A DNA stretch of 64,000 nucleotides, taken from Gautieria morchelliformis (lineage: Eukaryota > Basidiomycota > Agaricomycetes > Gomphales > Gomphaceae). Numbering within the stretch: the first letter of the stretch is position 1; the number at the start of each line of letters is the position of its first letter. The notes beneath the pieces were generated by a model, which was not told the DNA's origin, made no database searches, and saw only the letters and a program-made list of their open reading frames with translations. Position numbers and translations under genes: made by a program. The stretch spans positions 1-64,000 of the forward strand of contig WHVA01000149.1 in NCBI GenBank assembly GCA_015179125.1, in the 5' to 3' direction. Below are positions 1-10,959 of this stretch, one piece after another.

Positions 1-120
1 CATCGGATGCAATGGAAATCACAGTACATAGTCCTATCTATGGACGTACTGAATAGCTACCTCAGGAGAGAGGTGCAGAGATGGCAAATGCCTTGCCAAG
101 GCTGCTGTAGGCATACAGCA

Positions 121-283
121 CAGGACACACAAGATATTTTTCTATTCTATTCCCCTGACTAGCCCCACTGATTATGAACTATATTTCATGTTGAAAGGGG
201 CTTTGTATACTGCTCCAAGGTCCCAGCTTAGATACTTGTCAGTAGGACAAGTATCCCTGTCGTAGCGGGGGCGGCTGCCGCCT
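121..283 (-). repeat. Copia-associated LTR-like repeat, distal part
   Basis: Read on the reverse strand this stretch matches, with gaps, the forward-strand repeat at about 4100-4250. Both contain an ATACAAAGCCCC block followed by a GTCAGYKGG-like block and an ATAGAAAA-type A-rich stretch. It continues the repeat at 1984-2400, so one LTR-like unit is split by the segment between them. The outer end towards position 60 is not clear. Confidence 0.5.
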
Positions 284-1983
284 TAGTCCCCGACTCTCTC
301 GATTCGGAATTAGAAAACGCATTAGTAATGGGTCTCAGTTGACCCTAATACATTGTTTTCGTCTTTTTTTCTGGTCCACGATGGCGGACGTGGATGTCAA
401 GCGAATCATTAATCCCGCCAACGTGATGGCATATGTTCAACTAGAGGCCGGCGTCGCCGGCATGGCCCTTGTCGAAGATGTTCGAGATATTTGGCCAGGC
501 TCTGTCTTTTTTTTTAAAAATCAATTATGTACACCAAGAACTGCCTAAGTGTTTTTGTCTTGTCAAAGATAATGGAGTTGCCAACCAAGGGCCACACTGG
601 CTTCACGGTGTTAACGTTGGGAGTAGGGGTGCGACTCCAACAAATGGACTTCCCATCATAGACACATCTGCCATACCATTGATAAATAATGTGCGAAAGA
701 AAAAAATTTAAAATATCAATGCGCACTCTACGATGAATAGTGCCATCTCGAACGTAATCCGACACCCCCAGATTAAACTTTCAGGTGTTGGAATCCGGAT
801 CAGTTTCTGCGTTGTTGAGAACAGCGGCCAGGCCCCAAATGACAACCACCTTATTGTTTGGAACGCCGTCCTCATATTCATCACTGGACGGATCTCCTGG
901 ATAAGCCGTTACAGATAGGGCATCCATCAAAACTTTGGTGGACGAAGCCGCATAAACGCATCCAACGACATGCGCAATGGTGTCCTCACATAGTAATTTC
1001 TCCCCCAGAGGCGTATAGAACCGTATCTCCATAGGATGAAAAGTGCCTGTCAAGGTCTCCAAGACTGTATCATAAAACAAATAATAAGTGGGGGTCGTTG
1101 TCTGACGACATCCACCCCGAAGGCAGAGATTAGCCATCAACGCAACGGTGGACATTGCAAAGAGAAGCAAGGAAGAAGCAAAGACAACACGTCCCTAAAT
1201 TTTTGATAAAAATGTCGGAAAAAGGACACATAGAGTAAGACAGGAGAGAGAGGGATCATAAACGAAATGCACGCACCTGGGAACCCCCTGAATGCACCCT
1301 AAAGGACGGCATCATCTGACAAGGCAAGACAGATTGCATCCATATAGCACCGCTAAATGTTCACACACGGCAGGTAAAGGAGAAGAAAGAAAGAAGAGTA
1401 TAAAAGATAGTGAGGGAGACAGAAAGTTATAGTAAGGGATTTAGAACAACTACCTGTACATTCAGTACAGACGCGGTTAGACTGCAACAAAAATGTGGTA
1501 CAACATTCATCAGCAAAGCCATAAAAAACACCCAAAAGTGACAGCGATAAAAGGATGGGGGGACATGTACGTGCATGCAGAAAAAAAGGAATGGGTCAGG
1601 AGTGACAGGAAAACCAAACGAGGATGGGGATGGCCCCGTACCGGGGCAGAGAAGGGAACCAAAGGACGGCGGCGTGAACACCACAGAAAAAAATTGACAT
1701 GGGGAGACTTCGCACACTCCAAAGAGGGGACGGAAGCATGGGAAGGGGTGGGGAGGGATGGCAAGAAAATGGACTGCAGGCAATGGGAAAGGAGTTGAGA
1801 CATGGCTTACGGTTTACCCCCCGAGAGACACGGAGAAACGGCCCCCCCTAAAAGGTGAGGTGACCGGAAGAAGCCTGTAGGAAGGCAACATCCAATGAAA
1901 TAAATACAAATTCATCCACCTAAGCCTGTTCATGGCCATTCACATACGTGTAGACCCTCCCTCTCCTTCGGAGAGAGTCGGGG
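284..1983. mobile_element. 1.7-kb insertion with short inverted ends inside an LTR-like repeat
   Basis: The segment begins CCCCGACTCTCTC and ends with the exact inverse GAGAGAGTCGGGG (13 bp), with further imperfect matching on both sides. It sits where the reverse-strand LTR-like repeat is interrupted, judged against the unbroken copy at 3655-4250. I found no clean target-site duplication and no transposase, so it would be a non-autonomous DNA element or cargo-carrying insertion. It holds a broken ORF at 514-1170. The stretch 1171-1983 shows only purine-rich sequence with overlapping ORFs on both strands that look like chance. Confidence 0.45.
514..1170 (-). pseudogene. Hypothetical protein, ORF interrupted by one in-frame TGA
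   Basis: Reverse-strand reading frame of 219 codons from the ATG at 1170, interrupted only by a TGA at 783-781. After the stop the same frame stays open to 514, so the two halves probably belong to one protein. Residues 1-20 are hydrophobic and could be a signal peptide or anchor. The middle has an acidic patch (SSDEYED near residue 98). I do not recognise the family and claim no function. The single stop could be a decayed Arg or Trp codon, or the two halves could be exons. It lies wholly inside the 284-1983 insertion and may be cargo of it. Confidence 0.4.
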
Positions 1984-2400
1984 ATCACTGTTCCTGCCCC
2001 ACAGCTGTATGCAGCCTGTGGAGCATTTCCCATATCAAAGGACATTATTCCGACCCATTCTCTTACTATCTTGAACACTGGTAGTCACTACTATTATAGT
2101 ATAAGTAGCTACCATAAATGTACGAACAAAACATCCAGAAAAACACTGTTTCACCCCCTGAAGTATCTGTAGACTTGTTTGATAGCTACAGAGCTTAATT
2201 CTTGATAGTTTTCTCTGATTCTTTGTTGAGAGCCTACTATAACTGGTTACACTATACTGATCCAAAAGTGAATGCTTTGGACCCCTTGTTCCTCTGTTAT
2301 CACCTATTTCCTCCTTGATTCAGTCACATGACCTACTCCAAGTGGTGACGTGCTCGCTCCACCGAGCTTAGTCAGCTCACGCATAGATCGTGCACAGGGG
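1984..2400 (-). repeat. Copia-associated LTR-like repeat, proximal part
   Basis: The reverse complement aligns with the forward repeat at 3700-4040. Shared blocks include GCTGACTAAG, CTGTAGCTATCAAACAAG, and TAGCTACTTATACTA followed by a GTGTTC(A/G)AGATAGT block. The two repeats face opposite ways around the integrase fragment at 2401-3624, so they are not the direct LTR pair of one intact element. The outer portion of this unit lies at 121-283, beyond an insertion. Confidence 0.55.
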
Positions 2401-3624
2401 TGCATGAAGGATACCCAATCCCTGAGCAATCAGAATCCATTATTCTGATATATTTGATATTAATTCTAAAAGAGAATGCCACATCTCAGAAAATAAAGAC
2501 ATTGCATGATGACAAGGGAGGAGAGTACATCTCCACTGAGTTTGACAAGTTCTTAGCTACTGCTAGAATTGCACGCCAGCACACTTGTGTGGACTGAAAC
2601 CCATCAGAATGGTATAGCAGAGTGTGTTAATAGGACTCTCCAAGAGCAGGCTATTGCCATGCTACATAATCTGACCTTCCAACTTCCTTCTGGAGCCAGC
2701 CCTGGTCCATGTGACCCCCACATCTGCATTGCAGGGAGAAATTCCCTACACTGCATTTTATGGACATAAACCAAATGTTTCTTATTTATGGGTCTTTAGG
2801 TGCACACCATATGTTCATGTCAAAAAGGACAAGTGCAAACCTCTTGGTTCTTACACTGAGAAATGTGTCTTTATTGGCTATCCTGCCAAGTATAAAGGGT
2901 GGATGTTGTATCCTCTGACTAGGAAGCTTATCATCAGAAACACTGCTAAATTTGATGAGCATATCTTCCCAGGTTTAACGAGGCAAACCCACCCATCACT
3001 CCCAGAAGTTCCCCCTTCAGAGCCATCTGCTACTATTGAAGTGGAGCAACATCCACCTTGGGTAGAGAGAGGTACAGGAAAAGGTGGGAGATATTCCTAA
3101 TCAGGTGGGAGCTGTTCCTGCACCTCTCCCAGAGCCTCCAGAAGCTGTCTTTTGTGACCCCAGTCATGGCCTAGATGATTCTCACTCTGAGGGAGCTACA
3201 CCTCCACCTCCAATGAGATGGTATCCTTTGCAAGAGCGAAGCCCCTGGCAGATGGTGGGAAGCCACATACAGAGAGGTAACTCTTGCCATTGAATATAGC
3301 AGTGAGGAGGAGTCTTCAGCACCCTCCCAACCTGCTGATTATGGAGAAGAATCTCTTCATACTCATGCTCAGACTGATACAGTGCTCAGTGCACATGATG
3401 CCTTTGAGTTTGCGTTCCAGGCTGCACTCAAGGTCTCTGCCCACAGCACAGATCCAAAGTCATTTGCTAAGGCCTTGAGGCGCCCTGATGCAGAGATCAC
3501 GTTAGAACAATCTGGGGTGCCTGCACCTAGAGTTCTATCTCATGCAGCAGAAGGGGGGCCTCAGAAAGTGGGTACAAAAAGCCATGGCCACAGTCCTAGC
3601 TGTTGGGCACAGGCAGTTTTATGA
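2401..3624 (+). pseudogene. Ty1/copia pol fragment (integrase core end and C-terminal domain)
   Basis: Forward-strand fragments in different frames match a copia-type integrase. Around 2500-2550 is a D-D-K-GGEY motif for the second catalytic Asp. It is followed after a stop by HQNGIAE-VNRTL (about 2605-2640), the region of the catalytic Glu. At 2711-3000 comes the GKxP-type C-terminal stretch (YTAFYGHKPNVS, then CVFIGYPAKYKGW). Ser/Pro/Glu-rich linker follows, and the last recognisable part (about 3440-3490, SFAKALRRPDAE) is the usual sequence just before reverse transcriptase. Gag, protease, most of integrase, RT and RNase H are missing. Several stops and frame changes make it a dead remnant. 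Confidence 0.75.
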
Positions 3625-3654
3625 TTAAAATATTAGATGGTGCCTTTAGCAAAC

Positions 3655-4250
3655 AATTTCTATTGCTTAGCGGTTGGGACCGCTATGTCTGTCCCTCTCC
3701 TGTGTGCTGACTAAGCCTCTCGAGGTGCGTCCGGCACTGATGGATGGAGGTCACGTGACTGTGTCGACGAGAGAATGGTCTCGATCTAAGGAATAACTAA
3801 GTCAAAAGGCTTCGCTTTTGAGGTAGTCTAGAGTAAACAGTAATAGTGAACTCTCAACGAAGAATTGGAGTAAACTATCGAGATTCAAGTTCTGTAGCTA
3901 TCAAACAAGACTGCAGTAACTTCGAGGGTGAAACAGTTGATTCTGGATGATTGATTCAGACATTCGTAGTAGCTACTTATACTAGACTAGTGGTAACTAT
4001 TAGTGTTCGAGATAGTGAGTTGATGGGTTGAAAAACTACTTGTAACTAGAGGGGTGACTAATTATAGTCATAAAGTCATGGGAGTGATGGGGATAGTCTC
4101 AGGGTTTTTAAGCTTTAGAATAGAGTCTTGTACCTATTATACAAAGCCCCTGTCTACATGGTGTCAAGATAGTAGTCAGCTGGTCATGTCATGGAGCTCA
4201 ATAGAAAATAGAAATTAAATCCCTCCTGCCTAGCATAAATGCTAGGCTTG
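3655..4250 (+). repeat. Copia-associated LTR-like repeat, forward copy
   Basis: Directly follows the copia remnant and matches the reverse-strand repeat split between 121-283 and 1984-2400. Near 4245 a second start-like sequence (TGATGGGGCCGCTGTC, compare TTGGGACCGCTATGTC at about 3673) suggests a second, partial copy in tandem running to about 4650. I could not fix exact TG...CA ends or a target duplication. Confidence 0.45.
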
Positions 4251-5270
4251 GTGATGGGGCCGCTGTCTCTGTGCCTCTTCTGTGGGGCAGCTGATTGAGC
4301 ACATGTATTAGGAATGACATTCTGAGGTCATTCCACGACGTCCGGTGCTCCTGCACAGTCTACACTCCTCTGCAGTGTTTGGTGCCCACACCTCCTCGGT
4401 GCCTGTCGACGTCATGGCCGATGCCATCAGTCGATAGGTGCGCTGTCTCTGATCGGCCACACGTGGTCGAGGCCCGTATCCCTGTATCTTATCTAATCTG
4501 TAGATAAGATAGCTGTTTGTGATGTCATGTATCTGTTGTCTGTGTCGATGTCTGTCGTAAGTGTCGTTCCTATCTTTTTAGTCGTTTTTCTTTTCTTCTT
4601 TTATTAGTTTCTTTGTATACATAGATGACTTAAAAATAGAATAGTTGCATATATCACAACAGACAGGACTGGTTTCCTATCAAAGGACACACCCCCCTGA
4701 GGAACTGCCCCCTCACTGACTCACTGACAATATATGAGGCTGGTTTGAGCAGTGGACATGGAAGAAGAAGCTCAATTTTAATTTTATCAAAGGAACATGT
4801 TTCAACTGTCTGGAAAACTGGCCATTGACCCCCACCCCGAATGGAACAAGGCAGGTGAATATTGCAATTGGAAAAACTCCTTGTTCTCCATCCTGGTATG
4901 GCTGATGCATGATGAAGCCCAGAAATGAAAGTGGTGCTATGGTCCATGCCCTGAAAACACAAGGTGGCACTAAGTCATCAATAGCCACTCCGCACAACCC
5001 GACTCTCACCATTCACACCACCAAGTCATATATGGTAGTGTCAGGTATGAATAAAATGATCATCATTAGTATTTGCCAGAGTGAAACTGCCACCACACTG
5101 ACACACTTTGACCCAATGGCAAGTGTGCACACAGTGCCATGATTTTGAAGGATTGTCACAGGCAGACTTCTTCTACATACTTGCACTCAATGGCTAGATA
5201 TCCCATCCTTCAATAAGTACTTAGCTTGTCTGCTCATCATGTCCCCTCCTCACAGCACAGTGCCATAACC
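4251..5270. other. Unassigned sequence, no supported gene
   Basis: The first 400 bases may be another partial LTR-like copy (see the preceding repeat). From 4660 to 5140 short ORFs exist on both strands (for example 4909-5142 forward and 4654-5012 reverse), but none shows a recognisable motif. The AT content and position between transposon remnants suggest decayed repeat sequence. Confidence 0.3.
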
Positions 5271-5486
5271 AAATGCACTGATTTTCGCTCAGCCTACCCT
5301 GCCAAGCCTGGACCATGGGTTCCTTGAACCTGAGCTTTGGCTCTCCCGTTTCCTTTCACTCATTTTATGGTCACTTTCTTAGCTAGACACATACACTCTT
5401 TGCTATGTTTTACCTCCACCGTTTTGCCAAATAGCTACACTTGTAGTTCTCAGCCCTTTTCTCTCGGCATCTTTTTTCCTTATCTC

Positions 5487-6163
5487 TGTTACGACCATTC
5501 TGCTCAACCATCTCTGCCACCTCTGGAACACCTCCGCAGCACCTCCAACTCTATTCCGCATCATCTGCAACCCATGACCTCAACCCCTTGTTCTTCAGTA
5601 CTGGTTGACTCTACTCACCGGCCTCCGTACTCAACCCTGAACACAGCAAGATACCATTTCTGTATTTCCGTTTGTTCCGATGCCCATTGTACTTACGTAC
5701 CTTTGTTCTTTTGCCATTGTTCTTACTCTACCCTGCACCCCCTTGTCATCCCCTTGTTCCGCATTAGTTACTTACCCCGTATGTCTATCCGATTCCCACT
5801 CCCTCCGGAATTTGCTTAGTACTACACTATTACTTGTTGTCTCAGCTCTTTGTATAAAACCCCCACATGTATGTCTCCATTTCTGCAATCAGATAATCAA
5901 CTTTGATATGTGAATCCCTTCGCACTATCTCCTGTTCTTAGTACAGCGAGTCTTGCTAGCTCTGTCTCTCTCTGCCTTCGATCCTCTGTCCTCCATCTCT
6001 TCCAACCTTCGACTCTCAGTACTCTCTTCCCAACTTCCGCCTTCTCCGACATCCGGAAGTCAAATCCGAAATACTTAGGACGATAGTTCATCAGGGGCGC
6101 AACACATAAGTTGAAGCCATTGTCCTTTCTAGTTCTGACCTCCAGGATTTCCGATGCATAACA
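5487..6163 (+). repeat. Solo LTR of Gyp-A with 5-bp target duplication
   Basis: Starts TGTTACGACC and ends GCATAACA, and is flanked on both sides by ATCTC (5482-5486 and 6164-6168). It aligns along its length with the 5' LTR of the Gyp-A element at 34436-35094: shared blocks include GAATTTGCTTAGTACTA, TGTTGTCTCAGCTCTTTGTA, and GGGGCGCAA with ATAAGTTGAAGCC. The flanking sequence rejoins into the Gyp-C 3' region, so this is a clean insertion later reduced to one LTR by recombination. Confidence 0.85.
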
Positions 6164-6272
6164 ATCTCTCTGTTCTGTTCAATCACTTCCATTCCCTATT
6201 CCATTCCCGAAACAAAAAACACCAAGAAAAGAGATTCACATTATGATAAAACCCGAAAACATTAGTAGTAAT

Positions 6273-7690
6273 TTAGTTATCCTCCATAGTAGTGTCCCCA
6301 TCTACATTCTTTTCCCCGTCATCCCCCAAATCCTCACCGGAACCCTCATCCCTCATCTTCCCCACACCCTTGTTCCTGTTTTCCAAGCCCAAATCCATCT
6401 CCGTTCTCCTCTGTCTCTTTCTCCTTTTCTTTTCCCTTCCTGCTTCCTGAACCCAAACCTGAACCTGAACCATTTCCTACCAAATCAAACCCACCCCAAC
6501 CTGAATCCGAACCCGACCACAGTGCAGCCTTCTCTGCCGCAGTGGTCCACAAGCCGATCTGTTTGTTCATCCGAGAATTTTGCCACTCAATCTGTTGTGC
6601 AAAATCCAAGATGACCCGAAGCAGGTGATTGCTTTGTTCCAGCTGTTCATTCTGCTGGGACAGCAAGTCCCTCACCATTCCGGACACCTCCTCCCCAGAA
6701 AGTCCCCTGGCTTCAAGCCCCTCAATCCCATTCCTGAGGGCCCAGCACCTATGTCAACTGATGATGCAAGAATCTGAGCCTGTGCTGGACAGGCTCGGGT
6801 GACAGGATGTGGATATTTTGATCCACTATCGCTTGCCGAACCTGTTCAGCTCCCAAGATATCCATAAGCTGCTTACTGTAAGGGCAACCCTGGCTAGTTG
6901 TGGAGATCACACTACCACACAACTGACAAGGGGAAATCCGAAGTATGTATAAATGAATAGAGCATACAAGAGAGGGGATTCTCACCTGACAAGGGGAAAT
7001 CCGAAGAGAAAAGTCTAAGGACCCCCAATGTCAGCGAGCCCGTATTATACTACGCTGCGCAGTCAGGGACAACACTTGGCACCCGCCATCAACCCTGCAT
7101 CTCCCTGACCACCCTGACCCTTGATCGACCCTTGATGCCACCTATTACACGAGTCGCTTGATTTCCGACACTGTTCCGAGAGTGGAAGTCGGAAATTGGA
7201 GTGGAACTGGCAAGGTGAACAGAACTGGTGGAAGTTCTCCCAGAAGCGGAATCATTTCCGAAAGCAGAAGCGGAGATGGAATCGGAACCGGAAGCGGAGT
7301 CGGAAATGGAGTCGGAACTGGGTGTGGTGTCAGAACTGGAAATGGAAAACAGGGTGTCCCCTGACACTTACGCTCATGCTCGGCTATCCTTTCCCACCCC
7401 TTGTGGTCCTCCTCAGCTTTCACTTCCCGCGCTTTTCGTGCATCTTCAGCTTTCTGCACCTCCTTGCCTTTTCTCGCAGCCTCAGCCTGCACTTCCTGCT
7501 CCTTCCAAGCTTCCTTGGCTTTCTGCTCATCCTCCCACTGTATATTCTCCATTGCATCCTTGCGTTCTTGTGCAAGTCAGCATTTTTCCTTGAGCACGTT
7601 CTGCTGCTCCTCTGCTTCACGCTCAGCCTGTGCGAGTTCCACATCAAGCTCCTCAATCTCATCGATGTTCAGTTCTGGCACGTCTGATAT
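6273..7690 (-). pseudogene. Antisense coiled-coil/acidic-tail gene of Gyp-C, copy 1
   Basis: Convergent to pol. The expected first codons (7690-7660) read ISDVPELNIDEIEE. Copy 2 begins with ATG TCT GAC, so the start codon here seems changed from ATG to ATA. Next is a Lys/Glu/Ala-rich coiled coil (7660-7375; motifs EDEQKAKEAWKEQE and RKAREVKAEED) with one in-frame TGA near 7587. A good splice donor, GTAAGTG, lies at 7371. The intron-like stretch holds repeated GGAAxxGGA words. Downstream exons (about 6985-6273) include CQLC, a second coiled coil (QQNEQLEQSNHLL) and an acidic C-terminus (EKNVDGDTTMEDN). The layout resembles multicopy coiled-coil, Cys-containing hypothetical proteins of mushroom genomes. 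Function unknown. Confidence 0.5.
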
Positions 7691-7823
7691 AATTCACAAA
7701 GTTAATGATGATGGGAGAAGGCAAGAAGCAGAACGTGGAACAAAGCTTATATAACCTTCCCAACCCGGCGATATCTGGGATCTCACTTATGGCCTCATGG
7801 GTTCGGCCATAAAGGGGAGGTAC

Positions 7824-8277
7824 TGTTACAATCCATTCCTGAGTCTAATCCCAAAGCCTCAGCTTCGGTACTCACTCAGGAACCTCGGGTTCACTCAGCT
7901 TTCCTCAGGTTCTCTTTGTACCTTTCCATCACCCCTGATTTCCCTTCCTAGTTAGTTCCCCATATGTTCGACCCTTTGCTCCCCCTGTCTGTTGTTCTGA
8001 TCATTGATCCCCTTGACCCTGCATACTACTTTACTATATAAACCCCCAGTCATGTATCGTAGTTCCTCAGTTCAGATATCAACTTAGCTTCTCATACACT
8101 ATATCCATCTGCTTGATATTGTTTCTGATCCTCGGCTTATAGCCAAGCTTGTTCCCAAAATTAGGGTGGAACACTGAGTGGGCGCAACCCACGAGGTTGA
8201 AGCCAAGCCCTCTGTTCTGAGATCCCAGTTTGGTTCTGGTTTAGAGCCAAACTACAGTACAACACATAGTCTTAACA
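7824..8277 (+). repeat. 3' LTR of Gyp-C copy 1
   Basis: Starts TGTTACAATCC right after the purine tract AAAGGGGAGGTAC and ends CTTAACA. It aligns with 10290-10731: shared blocks include TCTATATAAACCC-type and GGGTGCAACC(C/T)A(C/T)GA(A/G)GTTGAAGCCAAGCCCTC-like stretches. The 454-bp length and TG...CA ends fit a gypsy LTR. The promoter region has a TATATAAACCC sequence near 8035. Confidence 0.75.
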
Positions 8278-8700
8278 GTTAGATGGGGAATGTGCAGTCA
8301 GGATACAAATAGGTGAAACACATATACAGTAGAACTAAGTAGTCATATGAAGATGAAACAGCCGGGAGGAGGGTGGATAAAGGTACTTAGGTAAGAAAAC
8401 ACACCTTGAGACCTGTATATATCTTACCCTGCGCAGAGTCCTGGTTTTAAAGGGCTGATCCTGTATGATCTGGGGCAGGAAGGCCCATGAATGCATATTG
8501 GCCATAGAAACACCTAGAGGGACTTAAACCAGGTAAATGGGAATAGTGATGAACCATCACACCGGCTAGGGGATGTCAATTGTGTTTGATGGCATGATGG
8601 CAGGTGAATGATGCGAGTAGCGAATGGAGTGAACATAAAGATGGAGGGGTGAAAGGGGAACTGGGGGTAACTTGATACTATAATAACGGGTCATGACAGT
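8278..8700. other. Spacer without recognisable gene
   Basis: No ORF of note and no motif recognised. It separates the LTR of Gyp-C copy 1 from the pol remnant of copy 2 and is probably decayed repeat DNA. Confidence 0.3.
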
Positions 8701-9119
8701 AACCTTTTGTACCTTGTCTGTTGGGCTAGTTATGAAGTTACTGAGAAAGAGATGTCATGGGTCCTCATGGCCAAACTTGGCCATCCCACTGAGATCGTGA
8801 CTGATTCCCACTTAGCCTACCCTGCCAAGCCTGGACCATAGGTTCTTGAACCTGAGCTTTGGCTTTCTGTTTTCTTTTACTCTTTTCACGGTCACTTTCT
8901 TAGCTAGACTCTCACACTCTTTATTATGTTTTGTCTTGGCTGTTTTGCCAAATAGCTACACTTGTAGTTCTCAGCTTTTCTCTCTTGGCATTTCCATCTG
9001 TCTCCCTATCTCTCTTTCTGTTTGTCCATCCTCTGTTTCCATTCCCAAAAAAAAAATTCAAACAAAAAAAAGATTAGAATTTTGAAAACTCCTGAAAATT
9101 AGTTACATCTATTTATAGT

Positions 9120-10183
9120 CTTGTCCATCTCTACATCTCTGTCCCCCATACTTTCCAAATCACTTTTTCAATCTTTATTCCCCAAATGTTCCATATTTCC
9201 CTCTGTTTGTTTCTGTTTCCCTCTCCCTTGTCTTTCTTTTCTGTTCCCAACCCCCAAACCCCTTCTATACCAATTCTGACTCTGAACCTGAAACCAGACA
9301 CCAGACACTGTTTCCTGGCTTGCTCCACCAGGAAGATTTGCTAAGCCCCTTGTTTCACCAAAGTCTGGCTATGCTTTTGAACCCTGATCTGGAACACCAG
9401 ACACCCTCAGGTCAAATCTGACAAGAACCGAGTTTCAGTGATTAGTTCCCAAAGGAGATTGCTAACTGAAGCACCTGGAATTATATCTGCCACTGCTTCA
9501 TAACCCACTGTCCCAGCTTGAGGATGTTTGCCCATGGCCCCGAATTAAGTTCCATTGTTAGCTTAGAACCCAATGACTTCAGGTGTAGCCTTGGCTTTTT
9601 TTGGCCTCAGCTCCTCACACTAATTGTAAGGCCAGCATGCTGTCCTTATTCTGGGCACACACCAATCCCCCCGATTACTACAGTTGTCACATGGAAATTG
9701 CTAAACCCAAGTCAGTAAGCTGACAAGCTGAATTAAAATTAAAATAAAAACAGGCTTCTTACTGTGATGTCCTCATATTTCTCCATGCCCATCTTCTTGG
9801 CCTTTTCCTCCTCCCAAACCTCCCACATAATGTTCACCAGCTTTTTCGGTTGTGGTTTGCTTGGCATTCATGGCTAGCTTTCACTGCAGCATCAAGCTTT
9901 GCACACTCATCAGTGTTCTGCTTGGCCTCAGCTTGCCATTGATTCCCAGCATTGGCCTCTCCTATTCCTTGCACTCTTCCTCAGCCTTTTTCTCAGCTTT
10001 GGCTTTCCACATGTCTTCTTCCTCCACTTTCCACTTATCCTCTGCCTTCTTCCTTTCAGTGGCCTCCTTGCACTCCTTTGCGATTTGGTGCTGTTCCTTT
10101 AGCTTCTCCATCCTTGTGACCCATTCCTGCTCCTCTGCTGCAAACTGCTCCTCAAGCTCATTGGTTCATGGGGTGTCAGACAT
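9120..10183 (-). pseudogene. Antisense coiled-coil gene of Gyp-C, copy 2
   Basis: Same position and orientation as the gene at 6273-7690. Starts ATG TCT GAC ACC at 10183, then an immediate TGA (10171-10169). The frame continues with a Lys/Glu-rich coiled coil (ELEEQFAAEEQEW, then ATERKKAEDKWKVEEE) down to about 9960, with further stops. The C-terminal part near 9328-9131 has lost the acidic tail. Many CCG/CGG words present in copy 1 are CTG/CAG here, consistent with CpG loss. Non-functional; family as for copy 1. Confidence 0.45.
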
Positions 10184-10289
10184 GGGTTTTGAGGCCAGAA
10201 ATGCAAAACAAAGCTTATATAAGCTTTTGTCTCAGCAATTTCTGGGCTCTCACTTATGGTCTCATGGGTTTAACCATAAGGGGGAGGTA

Positions 10290-10731
10290 CCCGTTCCCGA
10301 GTCTGGTCTCGAAGCCTCAGCTTCAGTACTTGCTCAGGAACCGTTCACTCAGCTTCCCTCGGTTTCCTTTTTGATCATTCATCACCCCTGATTTCCGTTC
10401 TTAGCTAGTTCCCACACAATCCCCATATGTTCATCCCTTCATCCCCTTGTTCCTCTTGATCCAGTCATCGATGCCCCTGACCCTGAGTCCTGCTTTTTCT
10501 ATATAAACCCTGTATGCTAGTCCCTCAGTTCAGATTGACTTAGATCCTCATACCATAAGCTCTTCTATCTGATATTGATTCCTAAACCTCAGCTTACTGA
10601 ACCCTGTTCTCAAAATTAGGGCAGAACACTAAGTGGGTGCAACCTATGAAGTTGAAGCCAAGCCCTCAGTTCCAAACCTCAACTCAACCCTCATTTCAGG
10701 CCAAGTCTCAGCACAACTTCCAGTCTTAACA
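10290..10731 (+). repeat. 3' LTR of Gyp-C copy 2
   Basis: Follows a GGGGGAGGTAC purine tract. Its first bases (CCCGTTCCCGAGTC) align with TGTTACAATCCATTCCTGAGTC of copy 1, so the TG end is lost. It ends CTTAACA. A TATATAAACCC promoter-like block lies near 10500. Confidence 0.65.
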
Positions 10732-10959
10732 ATACCTAATCTTACACTGGTAAGGTTCTGCACTTTTTCATATGACCATTAAGAGTGGCCTCTATTCCTG
10801 CAAAAAAGAGTACCTGTCCAGATTAGGTCATCATCCTAATAAGGAAACTGGGATGATCTCCTATGATTGGTTGCAAGAGTCGTTTAGATTACCTATGAAA
10901 TGTAGGTGGTGAGTATGTAACATCTATGCATAATAGAATGCTTGGCTTGGGGAGACATG

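Larger units (their letters stand above)
5271..8277 (+). mobile_element. Gyp-C copy 1: 3' end of a chromodomain gypsy element
   Basis: Begins inside the last codons of pol: 5276-5310 encodes SAYPAKPGP, the C-terminal tail that follows the chromodomain (compare ESYPGKPGP at about 55080). Then come a 3' non-coding stretch broken by a solo LTR (5487-6163), a reverse-strand gene (6273-7690), a purine tract AAAGGGGAGG and an LTR at 7824-8277. Everything upstream of the chromodomain end is missing. The same order, from pol end through antisense gene and purine tract to LTR, recurs at 8701-10731. Confidence 0.7.
8701..10731 (+). mobile_element. Gyp-C copy 2: chromodomain end to 3' LTR
   Basis: At 8702-8850 a single frame reads NLLYLVCWASYE, EMSWVLMAKLGH, then TEIVTDSHLAYPAKPGP. 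This is the second half of a chromodomain plus the pol tail, aligned with the intact chromodomain at 54900-55110. The following 170 bases repeat 5310-5470 almost base for base. A degraded reverse-strand gene (9120-10183), the purine tract AAGGGGGAGG and an LTR (10290-10731) complete the 3' end. The rest of the element is absent. Confidence 0.7.

Noticed and set aside
1427..1803. Overlapping ORFs of about 100 codons on both strands
   Set aside because: Purine-rich low-complexity sequence opens several frames. No motif on either strand.
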